Notes: generated by a model from the sequence alone, not told the origin. Shown: positions 7,737-15,030, counted from the stretch's first letter. The stretch: DNA of 20,468 nucleotides from Peptococcaceae bacterium UBA2264 (GCA_002347475.1 DDXI01000157.1:1-20468), one strand, 5' to 3'. Made by a program: numbers and translations.

Positions 7737-9002
7737 TTAGAGCACCTCCCTGGGGTGAACGATTTCTCCGCGTATGGCCGAAGCAGCGGCTACAGCCGGA
7801 TTACAGAGATAAACTTCGCTTTCCGGATGGCCCATCCGGCCAACAAAGTTACGATTAGTTGTTGCCAAAGCTTTTTCCCCTTTAGCCAGAATACCCATAT
7901 GCCCACCCAGGCAAGGGCCGCAGGTAGGTGTACTCACCGCCGCCCCGGCTTCGACCAGGGCATCAATGATTCCTTCCTTAATGGCCTGACGATAAATATT
8001 CTGAGTGCCCGGAAAAACCAATAAGCGAATTTCCGGATGAACTTGGCGGCCGCGCAAGATTTCAGCTGCTGTGCGCAAATCTTCAATCCGGCCATTCGTA
8101 CAGGAACCAATCACAACCTGATCTATTTTAATGCCGGCAGCTTCTTCCACATTTTTGGAATTTTCTGGTAAATGAGGGAAAGCCACCTGCAGAGGAATAT
8201 TCGCAACATCAAACTCCATGATCTCGACATAACGGGCGTCTTTGTCACTGAAACAGCTGGTATAAGGGCGAAAAGCCCTTCCTTCCAGATATTCATAGGT
8301 TTTTTCATCCGGAGCAATAATTCCATTCTTCGCTCCAGCCTCAATCGCCATATTACAAATTGTAAAACGATTATCCATCGACAAAGCGGAGATTCCTTCA
8401 CCGGTAAACTCCATCGCCTGATAGCGGGCTCCGTCGACACCGATCTTGCCGATAACATAAAGGATAAGATCCTTGCCGCCTACCCAAGGCTGAAACTTAT
8501 TCCCCTGGAAGATAAACTTAATTGATTCCGGCACCCTAAACCAGGCTTCTCCCGTAGCCAGTCCTGCTGCCAAATCAGTACTGCCGACACCTGTAGCAAA
8601 AGCCCCCAAAGCCCCGTACGTACAGGTATGAGAATCTGCCCCGATAATACAATCCCCGGGTAAGGTAATTCCCAATTCGGGCAACAGACAGTGTTCAATA
8701 CCCATCCGGCCGACCTGATAAAAATGTTTGACCTCCTGCTTACGGGCAAACTCTTTGATAAACTTGCATTGTTCAGCCGAAGCAATATCTTTATTGGGAG
8801 CAAAATGGTCTAAAACCAAAGCAACCTTCTGGGAATCAAATACTTTATCAGTACCAAATTTTTCAAATTCCTGAATGGCCACCGGGGCCGTGACATCATT
8901 TGCTAAAACAAGATCCAGTTTTGCTGTTATCAATTGCCCTGGAACAACTTCATCCAGACCTGCATGATTAGCCAGAATCTTTTCAGTAATAGTCATAGCC
9001 AT
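7737..9002 (-). CDS. leuC: 3-isopropylmalate dehydratase large subunit (Fe-S)
   Basis: Large subunit of isopropylmalate isomerase, holding the [4Fe-4S] cluster that performs the dehydration and rehydration. At 421 residues it is the archaeal/clostridial-type large subunit, matching the short LeuD next to it. The three cluster ligands are visible: C301 in VVIGSCTNGRIEDL, and C361 and C364 in TPTCGPCLGG. Other marks are LDHFAPN and GADSHTCTYGALGAFATGVG. GGAGG lies 11 nt before the ATG at 9002; a second ATG two codons in is also possible. It is separated from leuA by 147 nt that contain small tandem repeats. Confidence 0.97.
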   Translation of the reverse strand: MAMTITEKILANHAGLDEVVPGQLITAKLDLVLANDVTAPVAIQEFEKFGTDKVFDSQKVALVLDHFAPNKDIASAEQCKFIKEFARKQEVKHFYQVGRMGIEHCLLPELGITLPGDCIIGADSHTCTYGALGAFATGVGSTDLAAGLATGEAWFRVPESIKFIFQGNKFQPWVGGKDLILYVIGKIGVDGARYQAMEFTGEGISALSMDNRFTICNMAIEAGAKNGIIAPDEKTYEYLEGRAFRPYTSCFSDKDARYVEIMEFDVANIPLQVAFPHLPENSKNVEEAAGIKIDQVVIGSCTNGRIEDLRTAAEILRGRQVHPEIRLLVFPGTQNIYRQAIKEGIIDALVEAGAAVSTPTCGPCLGGHMGILAKGEKALATTNRNFVGRMGHPESEVYLCNPAVAAASAIRGEIVHPREVL

Positions 9003-9103
9003 CTGAAATTTCCCCTCCTTTACTTAATCATATTCTATTTATGATACCCATTCCAGCCATATTCAAAAGCCCGATTTATTTCAGGTGAACAGTCTTTATC
9101 AGT

Positions 9104-9136
9104 GGGTTGTCAGTGAGTTGTAATTGGGTTGTAATT
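9104..9136 (-). repeat. Three 11-bp tandem repeats after leuA
   Basis: Plus-strand units GGGTTGTCAGT (9104-9114), GAGTTGTAATT (9115-9125) and GGGTTGTAATT (9126-9136) are direct, adjacent and imperfect. They begin 14 nt beyond the premature leuA stop codon. They encode nothing recognisable and may mark a rearrangement where the end of leuA was lost. Confidence 0.6.
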
Positions 9137-9149
9137 GCCGCAAAATTAT

Positions 9150-10118
9150 CTAAAGTGCCAGTCCGACTGAACTTGGCAACATAATTTCATAAGTAGTGCG
9201 TTCCTTGTTTATTCCGTCCAGATGAAGTCCGGAATCGTGGGTAAAGGCGTTTTTGCCGACAATAGCTTTATTATGCTGGACCATCATGCCCGTCAATTGG
9301 CTGACCATCTGACTGGTCCGGGCAATTTCCGTTGTAACAATCCCTGTTTCTACTCCATAGTGATCCTTGCGCGTCCGTATCGCCATAACCAGTTCCTCCA
9401 AGGCAGCAGTCCCAGCCCGTTCGCCAAGTCCGTTTATCGTGCATTCTATCTGATTAGCCCCAACTTGAATTGCGGCCAGAGAGTTAGCCACAGCTAATCC
9501 CAAATCATTATGGCAATGCACACTTATGTCAACTTTTTCAATCCCAACTGTCTTTTGCATCACTGTCCTGATAAAAGCAGAGAACTCTTCCGGAGTAGCA
9601 TAACCAACTGTATCAGGAATATTAATTACAGTAGCTCCGGCTGCAATAACACGGGTAAATACCTGAGCCAAAAAATCGACATCACTGCGTGAAGCATCCT
9701 CAGCACTAAATTCTACATCACCTGTCTTGGATTTAGCCAAACGGACTGCTTCAACTGCATATTCCAGTATCTCCTGGGGAGACTTACGCAGCCTATACTG
9801 CATATGTATGGGTGAAGTCGCCAGGAAGATGTGAATACGCGGGCTTTCGGCACCTGAGATCGCTTCCCAGGCTGACTCAATGTCTTTTTTCTTGGCACGA
9901 GCCATAGCTGTAACAGTAGTATTCCGTATTTCCTGAGCAATCTTGTATACTGCCTCAAAATCATCAGCAGACACCAGCGGAAAACCAGCCTCCAGAACAT
10001 CCACACCAAGTTCAGATAACTGACGGGCAATCTGGAGTTTTTCGGCAACAGTAAGAGACACTCCCGGTGATTGTTCACCATCTCTAAGGGTCGTGTCAAA
10101 AATTTTAATACGTCGCAT
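9150..10118 (-). CDS. leuA: 2-isopropylmalate synthase, short form lacking the C-terminal regulatory domain
   Basis: The family condenses acetyl-CoA with 2-ketoisovalerate, the committed step of leucine synthesis. The catalytic barrel looks intact: DTTLRDGEQSPG at residues 8-19 (Arg12, Asp13), the metal pair H201/H203 in HCHNDLGLAVANS, INGLGERAGTAALEE near residue 229, and HDSGLHLDGINKERTTYEIM near residue 294. The protein then ends at residue 322 with SSVGLAL. Usual family members have about 500 residues or more, with a LeuA dimer (leucine-binding) domain at the C-terminus. The missing stretch includes the subdomain just after the barrel that family structures link to activity. Only 147 nt follow before leuC, so the rest is deleted and not merely frameshifted. 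It may be a leucine-insensitive enzyme, an inactive remnant, or an assembly error. AAGGAG lies 10 nt before the ATG. Confidence 0.85.
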   Translation of the reverse strand: MRRIKIFDTTLRDGEQSPGVSLTVAEKLQIARQLSELGVDVLEAGFPLVSADDFEAVYKIAQEIRNTTVTAMARAKKKDIESAWEAISGAESPRIHIFLATSPIHMQYRLRKSPQEILEYAVEAVRLAKSKTGDVEFSAEDASRSDVDFLAQVFTRVIAAGATVINIPDTVGYATPEEFSAFIRTVMQKTVGIEKVDISVHCHNDLGLAVANSLAAIQVGANQIECTINGLGERAGTAALEELVMAIRTRKDHYGVETGIVTTEIARTSQMVSQLTGMMVQHNKAIVGKNAFTHDSGLHLDGINKERTTYEIMLPSSVGLAL

Positions 10119-10163
10119 TCAGCAAGAGCTCCTTTATCAGAGGTTCAATCGAATAGGTAAGAT

Positions 10164-10209
10164 GCCTTAGGTCGGAAAAAAGCGCAAAGCTGTTTCCGAC
10201 CACAAAGGC
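10164..10209 (-). repeat. Strong intercistronic hairpin between ilvC and leuA
   Basis: Arms of 9 bp (GGTCGGAAA with TTTCCGACC) are flanked by a further 5-bp pairing (GCCTT with AAGGC) across a small internal loop. No U-run follows the stem, so it is not a plain terminator. It is transcribed between ilvC and leuA and could act as an RNA-processing or stability element, or as partial attenuation before the leu genes. Confidence 0.6.
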
Positions 10210-10248
10210 TCCTCTTAAATATCAAATGACTTTCAATGTTGATATGTT

Positions 10249-11250
10249 TTAGTCTTCACTTGGTTGGGGCAGCCAGCTCATCATAGCGCGCAATTCCCTG
10301 CCGACTCTTTCCAGGAGTTGGTTTTCTTCCCGGCGGGCTACAGCATTAAAAGCGGGACGATTTGCCTGATTTTCCAGCAACCAGGCTTTGGCAAATTGCC
10401 CATTCTGAATTTCTTCCAGGATCTTTTTCATTTCCTGACGGGTTTGTTGGTTAACGACTCGTTTGCCGGCAACCTGATCTCCATATTGGGCAGTATCCGA
10501 AATCGAATAGCGCATGCGGGTTAAACCGCCTTCATACATTAAGTCCACAATTAATTTCAGCTCGTGCAGACATTCAAAATAAGCAATCTCCGGCTGATAT
10601 CCGGCTTCAACCAAGGTTTCAAAACCAGCCTTAACAAGCTCACTGGCCCCACCACAAAGTACAGCCTGTTCACCGAAGAGGTCGGTTTCAGTTTCTTCAG
10701 CAAAGGTAGTTTCCAGAACACCGGCCCGGGCAGCTCCTATTCCTTTAGCATAGGCCAAAGCTAAATCCTTCGTTCTCCCTGAGGCATCCTGAAAGACAGC
10801 AATCAGGGCAGGGACACCGGCCCCCTCAGTATAGGTGCGACGGACTAAATGGCCAGGACCCTTTGGGGCAACCATAAAAACATCAACATCTTTGGGCGGT
10901 ACAATTTGTCCAAAGTGAATATTAAAACCATGAGAAAAGACCAATGCTTTTCCGGCAGTAAGATGAGGTTGGATATCATTTTTATAAACCGCGCTTTGTA
11001 CTTCATCAGGTAATAAAATTTGAATGATATCAGCACGGGCAGCAGCCTCAGATGCAGTCAGCACCTCAAAACCGGCCTTTTCGGCCTGTTGCCGGCGAGC
11101 ACTATTCAACTCGGCAATAAGCACCTTCAGACCTGAATCTTTTAAATTTTGGGCTTGAGCATGACCTTGACTGCCATAACCCATAACTGCAATTACCTTA
11201 CCTTTTAATAAATCCAGATTAGCATCGGCATCATAATACATTTTTGCCAT
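10249..11250 (-). CDS. ilvC: Ketol-acid reductoisomerase (class I), possibly NADH-linked
   Basis: Second common step of valine and isoleucine synthesis: isomerisation and reduction of acetolactate or acetohydroxybutyrate, Mg-dependent, in the cytoplasm. From the ATG at 11250 it has 333 residues, a class I length. That start is chosen because GGGAG sits 9 nt before it and directly abuts the in-frame ATG at 11259. Rossmann motif GYGSQGHAQAQNL lies at residues 24-36. AEETETDLFGEQAVLCGG and YFECLHELKLIVDLMYEGG carry the catalytic acidic residues. The usual end of strand beta-2 (VGLRxGS) is replaced by IAELNSARR, with Glu47 where NAD-preferring Rossmann folds carry an acid, and the loop looks one residue shorter. 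Cofactor preference is therefore in doubt. Confidence 0.96.
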   Translation of the reverse strand: MAKMYYDADANLDLLKGKVIAVMGYGSQGHAQAQNLKDSGLKVLIAELNSARRQQAEKAGFEVLTASEAAARADIIQILLPDEVQSAVYKNDIQPHLTAGKALVFSHGFNIHFGQIVPPKDVDVFMVAPKGPGHLVRRTYTEGAGVPALIAVFQDASGRTKDLALAYAKGIGAARAGVLETTFAEETETDLFGEQAVLCGGASELVKAGFETLVEAGYQPEIAYFECLHELKLIVDLMYEGGLTRMRYSISDTAQYGDQVAGKRVVNQQTRQEMKKILEEIQNGQFAKAWLLENQANRPAFNAVARREENQLLERVGRELRAMMSWLPQPSED

Positions 11251-11360
11251 TAAGTCCATCTCCCTTTCCTTTTCCAGCTTTTCTTTATCTTACCGGCATG
11301 CCATTAAACTCCTCTATCGATTTATGGCTGCAGCGATAACCTTGACAAAGTTGATAATTT

Positions 11361-11840
11361 CTAATTATCTGAGCGTAAAATTGCTATGGTTCCGGTACGA
11401 ACAAGTTCCAAAAGACCATAGGGACGCATGCTCCGGACAAAGGCATCGATTTTTTCCCCATCCCCAGTGATTTCCACGGTAACATTACTCCGTCCCATGT
11501 CTACTACTCTTCCCCGGAAAACATTAACAGTCTGTAAAACTTCCATACGTGTCTCGGCATTAACCTTTACCCGAACCAGAGCCAATTCCCGGTCAACAAT
11601 AGTTTCATTGGTTAAATCAGTCACTTTATGAACTACAACCAGTTTATAAAGCTGTTTGCTGACCTGTTCAATAATCTGGTCATCCCCGCTGACTACAATT
11701 GTCATCCGGGAAATACCGGGGTTTTCAGTTTGACAAACAGAAAGACTATCAATGTTATAAGCCCTGCGAGCAAACAACCCCACTACCCTCATCAGGACGC
11801 CGGGATGGTTTTCGACGAGCACCGCTAAAGTATGCAACAT
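11361..11840 (-). CDS. ilvN: Acetolactate synthase small (regulatory) subunit
   Basis: Regulatory subunit that stimulates IlvB and carries feedback sites for valine or other branched-chain amino acids. The 159 residues match the usual IlvH/IlvN length. An ACT domain opens the protein (LAVLVENHPGVLMRVVGLFARRAYNIDSLSV), followed by the C-terminal ALS small-subunit domain from about residue 80 (RELALVRVKV...GRVVDMG). The start lies 5 nt after the ilvB stop with GGGAGG just before it, so ilvB and ilvN are translationally coupled. Ligand specificity cannot be judged by eye. Confidence 0.96.
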   Translation of the reverse strand: MLHTLAVLVENHPGVLMRVVGLFARRAYNIDSLSVCQTENPGISRMTIVVSGDDQIIEQVSKQLYKLVVVHKVTDLTNETIVDRELALVRVKVNAETRMEVLQTVNVFRGRVVDMGRSNVTVEITGDGEKIDAFVRSMRPYGLLELVRTGTIAILRSDN

Positions 11841-11845
11841 CTTCT

Positions 11846-13507
11846 CTACCTCCCTAGCATATCAGTAATAGCATTTCCCGGGACAACCATAGGCAGAACC
11901 ACTTCATCTGGCGAAATAACAAAATCAATCAGCACTGGTCCGGGATGATTCATGGCCTCTGTCAAACATGGTTTGACCTCTTGGGCTGTGGTAACTCTCA
12001 TTCCTTTTATGCCATAAGCTTCAGCAACCTTGACAAAGTCAGGATTGGCATGAAGCTGAATCTCACTGAATCTTTCTTCATAAAACATTTTTTGCCACTG
12101 TCTGACTAACCCTAATACCCCGTTATTCATAAGCACAATTTTCACAGGAAGCCGATGCTGAGCAATAGTGGCTAACTCCTGAATTGTCATCTGTATGGAT
12201 CCGTCTCCTGTTATGAGGACAACATTCTTGCCTGGCTTGGCAATCTGCGCTCCAACCGCAGCAGGCAGTCCAAAACCCATTGTCCCTAACCCACCGCTGG
12301 TAACCAACTGCCTGGGATACGTTATTGGATAACACTGCGCCACCCACATCTGATGCTGTCCGACATCAGTGACAATAATGGCATCATCTCTAGCTATTTC
12401 AGCAATACAACCCAGAATTATCTGGGGAGAAAGCCGGCCATCCTGCTCATAACGTAAGGGGAAATCTCTTTGCCAGGCATGTATTTGTTCCCACCATTCA
12501 CTTACCTTCGGTAAAGTCAGACGAGAGACCAATTCTTCCAGCACCATATGCACATCACCCACTATCGGAATATTGGCCCGGACTACTTTACCAATTTCAG
12601 CCGGATCAATGTCTATATGCACAATTTTGGCTTTCGTGGCAAACTTATGCCCTAACCCACTGGTAACCCTGTCATCAAAACGCACGCCCAGGGCGATTAA
12701 TAAATCGCAATCATCCAAAGCATAATTGGCCGAGACTGTACCATGCATCCCAGCCATCCCCAGAAAATTGGGATGATCAGACGGGATGCAGCCCAAACCC
12801 ATTAAGGTAGTAACAACAGGGATGTTGCACTTTTCAACCAGAGCCCTTAAAGGCTTAGTTGCTCCGGCAGTGACAATACCGCCTCCGGCATAAATAACCG
12901 GTCTGGTGCTCTTGGCGATAGATTTAGCAAATTCCTCAATTTGCCCAATGTTTCCTTTGCCGAAAACCTTATAGCTTTTTAAAGTCATTTTTGAAGAAGC
13001 TGCTTTGGTTACTATTTGATTTAAAATATCTTTGGGTAAATCAATCAGTACCGGTCCGGGACGACCCGTGCGGGCGATAAAAAACGCTTCTTTGACAATA
13101 CGCGGAAGTTCCCGGGCATCTTTTACAATATAGGAGTGTTTAGTAATAGGTATTGTTATGCCAGTAATATCAGCCTCTTGAAAAGAGTCAGTACCCAGTA
13201 AATCTGTAGAGACTTGACCAGTTAAAATTACCACAGGGATAGAATCCATATAGGCATTAGCAATTCCGGTTACCAGATTAGTAGCACCTGGACCAGAGGT
13301 AGCTAAACAGACTCCTGTTTTAGAACTTACGCGCGCATAGCCATCGGCAGCATGTATCGCCCCCTGTTCATGACGCACAAGAATATGCCGGATTTTGCTT
13401 CTGAGCAAAGCATCCAGCAAGGCAAGAAGAACAGCTCCTGGATATCCAAAAATATCCTCAACCTCTTCTTGTTCCAAGGCTTCTAATAAGATTTCTGCCC
13501 CATTCAT
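11846..13507 (-). CDS. ilvB: Acetolactate synthase large (catalytic) subunit
   Basis: ThDP- and FAD-dependent catalytic subunit that condenses two pyruvates to acetolactate, or pyruvate with 2-ketobutyrate to acetohydroxybutyrate. The 553 residues are the normal length. The catalytic glutamate lies in RHEQGAIHAADGYAR near residue 47. SGPGATNLVTGIANAYMDS and QEADITGITIPITKHS follow. The ThDP/metal motif runs from GDGSIQMTIQELATI to LMNN near residue 430. Weak AAGGAAGG precedes the ATG at 13507. It directly follows the ilvD remnant, where an intact ilvD would stand in related operons. Nothing in the sequence suggests damage. Confidence 0.97.
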   Translation of the reverse strand: MNGAEILLEALEQEEVEDIFGYPGAVLLALLDALLRSKIRHILVRHEQGAIHAADGYARVSSKTGVCLATSGPGATNLVTGIANAYMDSIPVVILTGQVSTDLLGTDSFQEADITGITIPITKHSYIVKDARELPRIVKEAFFIARTGRPGPVLIDLPKDILNQIVTKAASSKMTLKSYKVFGKGNIGQIEEFAKSIAKSTRPVIYAGGGIVTAGATKPLRALVEKCNIPVVTTLMGLGCIPSDHPNFLGMAGMHGTVSANYALDDCDLLIALGVRFDDRVTSGLGHKFATKAKIVHIDIDPAEIGKVVRANIPIVGDVHMVLEELVSRLTLPKVSEWWEQIHAWQRDFPLRYEQDGRLSPQIILGCIAEIARDDAIIVTDVGQHQMWVAQCYPITYPRQLVTSGGLGTMGFGLPAAVGAQIAKPGKNVVLITGDGSIQMTIQELATIAQHRLPVKIVLMNNGVLGLVRQWQKMFYEERFSEIQLHANPDFVKVAEAYGIKGMRVTTAQEVKPCLTEAMNHPGPVLIDFVISPDEVVLPMVVPGNAITDMLGR

Positions 13508-13554
13508 TCTATTTCCTTCCTTTCCCGGTCAAAAATCCCTCTGTCATTGACAAT

Positions 13555-13882
13555 TTAAAATCCTGCCCCACGTAATGCAGATTGCACTTGGCGGGCATAA
13601 CGAGCAAAATAGCCCTTGCGTTCCACGACTTTTTTATCAGGTGACAACTGCGGATCTCTGCGCCGTTCTTCTTTGATTTTTCCCTCATCCCGGGACCGCC
13701 CTTGGGGCCCTCATAGTGAATAACCACCACATCGCCGGCGGCTATTTTCCCGTTGGCTATAGCAAGAGCTGCCGCATCCTCACTGTCAAAAACCTGAGCA
13801 ACACCTTCAAAAACCATATCCTGATCGGTCAAAGCGCCCTGTTTGATTACCGCCCCTTTAGGTGCAAATCCCCGAAAAGTAT
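13555..13882 (-). pseudogene. ilvD: Remnant of dihydroxy-acid dehydratase (ilvD), C-terminal part only, broken into three frames
   Basis: An intact IlvD (about 555 residues) would dehydrate dihydroxyisovalerate and dihydroxymethylvalerate. Only scattered C-terminal pieces remain. ILFGDL (13882-13865) is followed, in another frame, by APKGAVIKQGALTDQD...VFDSEDAAALAIANGK...VVVIHYEGPKGGPGMRE (13865-13680). The shift is explained by one missing G in the TTGGCACC expected at the junction. After GMRE about 60-80 family residues are missing. The end, RKGYFARYARQVQSALRGAGF with a TAA at 13555, lies in a third frame. The first 380 or so residues are absent, replaced by an AT-rich 42-nt stretch after ilvE. 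A 107-codon ORF (13832-13509) crosses the second junction, so its last 55 or so residues are frameshifted nonsense. Position between ilvE and ilvB supports an ancestral ilvE-ilvD-ilvB order. Confidence 0.9.
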
Positions 13883-13924
13883 TTAAAAATTTGAGTATTT
13901 AAGTCATTTAAGATACTTTATCTC

Positions 13925-14809
13925 TTAGCAGAGCGGAAAAATTTCCGGCCCATTGATCCTGGTTAAGGCCCGGAACTCAGCTAATAGCTTTTTGAATATT
14001 GCTCCCGGAACTCCTTGTCCGATTTCCCGGCTGTCTACCATAATCGTGGGAATCAACTCAGCAGCAGTTCCTGTCAGGAAGCATTCCTCTGCTGAATACA
14101 AATCATGACGGGTAAACAATTCCTGTTTAGTCCTGATTCCCAAATGTTCGGCAATTTCCAGAACAGTATTGCGCGTTACCCCTTCCAAAATCCCGGCATA
14201 GATTGGCGGAGTTATCAAAAAGCCCTCTTTATATATGAAGATATTATCCCCGGTCCCTTCTGCCACATAACCCTCCTGATTCAGCATAACTGCTTCAATG
14301 ACACCTGACTGATAAGCTTCAATTTTCGCCATAATATTATTCAAATAGTTCAAAGATTTAATCCTGGGATTCAGGGAATCCGGATTATTACGACGGATTG
14401 CTACTGTTTTGACTTCCAAACCGAGTTCATACATACTTGCAGGGAACAAGGTTATCTGATCAGCAATAATAAAAATCGCGGAGTGCGGACAAGTTCTGGG
14501 ATCCAGGCCCAGATTACCCTTCCCTCTGGACACTACCAGCCTTATATAAGCATCTTTAAGCTCATTACGACGCAGAGTCTCTAAAACCAATTCCTGCATT
14601 TCATCTATATTAACATTGATCTTGAGATTGATCGATTTGGCCGATTCATACAAACGTTTCAGGTGTTCATGTAATTTAAAGACCCGGCCATGATAAGCTC
14701 GAATGCCTTCGAAAATCCCATCTCCATAGAGAAACCCATGATCAAAAATCGATACTTTGGCTTCAGGCTCCGGTACGAAATCCCCGTTACAGTAAATAAT
14801 GATACTCAT
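13925..14809 (-). CDS. ilvE: Branched-chain amino acid aminotransferase (PLP fold type IV)
   Basis: Last step for valine, isoleucine and leucine: transamination of the 2-keto acids with glutamate, PLP-dependent. The 294 residues match the clostridial/archaeal-like IlvE length. DHGFLYGDGIFEGIRAYHG lies near residues 23-41. The PLP lysine is K151 in NPRIKSLNYLNN. EAVMLNQEGYVAEGTGDNIF and FLTGTAAELIPTI are typical class IV marks. A D-amino acid or aminodeoxychorismate enzyme of the same fold is less likely given the operon. It is the first gene of the cluster, with a leader of about 220 nt containing a terminator-like hairpin. Confidence 0.93.
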   Translation of the reverse strand: MSIIIYCNGDFVPEPEAKVSIFDHGFLYGDGIFEGIRAYHGRVFKLHEHLKRLYESAKSINLKINVNIDEMQELVLETLRRNELKDAYIRLVVSRGKGNLGLDPRTCPHSAIFIIADQITLFPASMYELGLEVKTVAIRRNNPDSLNPRIKSLNYLNNIMAKIEAYQSGVIEAVMLNQEGYVAEGTGDNIFIYKEGFLITPPIYAGILEGVTRNTVLEIAEHLGIRTKQELFTRHDLYSAEECFLTGTAAELIPTIMVDSREIGQGVPGAIFKKLLAEFRALTRINGPEIFPLC

Positions 14810-14898
14810 TTTTCCCCAGTCCCTTCCTCTCCTGACCCGAAATGAAAAAGATAAAAAATAAATATTCCGCCTGAACCCTAAAAACTCTTTATAAAACG

Positions 14899-14944
14899 AA
14901 AAACCCTGCGTAGCTCCTTAAATGTGGAACCTTCCGCATGGGTT
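14899..14944 (-). terminator. Terminator-like hairpin in the ilvE leader (putative attenuator)
   Basis: On the minus strand AACCC-A-TGCG pairs with CGCA-GGGTT (one bulged A), and GGTTCC pairs with GGAGCT using G-U pairs, around an 8-nt loop. The run TTTTT (14899-14903) closes it. It lies about 90 nt before the ilvE start and downstream of the predicted transcription start. Confidence 0.55.
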
Positions 14945-14952
14945 TCTACCCA
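14939..14952 (-). promoter_or_regulatory. Competing small hairpin (possible antiterminator element) in the ilvE leader
   Basis: TGGGT-AGAA-ACCCA forms a 5-bp stem that uses the same AACCCA needed for the left arm of the terminator-like hairpin. The two cannot form together, which is the layout of attenuation. No leader peptide rich in Leu, Ile or Val codons is visible. Confidence 0.4.
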
Positions 14953-14975
14953 CGATCTTTAGGTACACTTAGACA

Positions 14976-14988
14976 ATGTTCAGAACAT
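14976..14988. repeat. 13-bp palindrome ATGTTC-A-GAACAT
   Basis: Perfect 6-bp arms around one base, between the ilvE promoter and the leader hairpins. Size and symmetry suit a dimeric repressor site, or a short hairpin in the leader RNA. No regulator gene in the window matches it. Confidence 0.5.
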
Positions 14989-15030
14989 CGCATAATATTG
15001 AGTGTCGCACAATATATAATAATACTTGTT

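Noticed and set aside
9065..9160. LeuA C-terminal domain surviving in another frame after the stop
   Set aside because: A second frame stays open for about 27 codons (GTLDNFAAITTQLQLTDNPL...), but it does not resemble LeuA subdomains or the regulatory domain and crosses the tandem repeats, so it is best seen as chance.
11251..11305. Tiny ORF MACR after GAGGAG in the ilvN-ilvC gap
   Set aside because: It has four codons with a good ribosome-site look, but nothing else supports it; too short to distinguish from chance.
13509..13832. A 107-residue hypothetical protein gene
   Set aside because: Its first half is IlvD sequence in frame and its second half is out-of-frame IlvD. It has no ribosome site of its own at the ATG, so it is part of the pseudogene.
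14951..14998. Leader peptide MRCSEHCLSVPKDRG ending in the small leader hairpin
   Set aside because: Its stop codon falls neatly in the TGGGTAG arm, but there is no ribosome site before its ATG and it is not enriched in Leu, Ile or Val codons, so peptide-based attenuation is not supported.
14810..15030. T-box riboswitch in the ilvE leader
   Set aside because: A T-box would carry a stretch close to AGGGTGGNACCGCG before the terminator. The nearest text (GTGGGTAGAAACCCATGCGG) lacks the TGGN bulge in the right setting, and I could not build stem I with a specifier.
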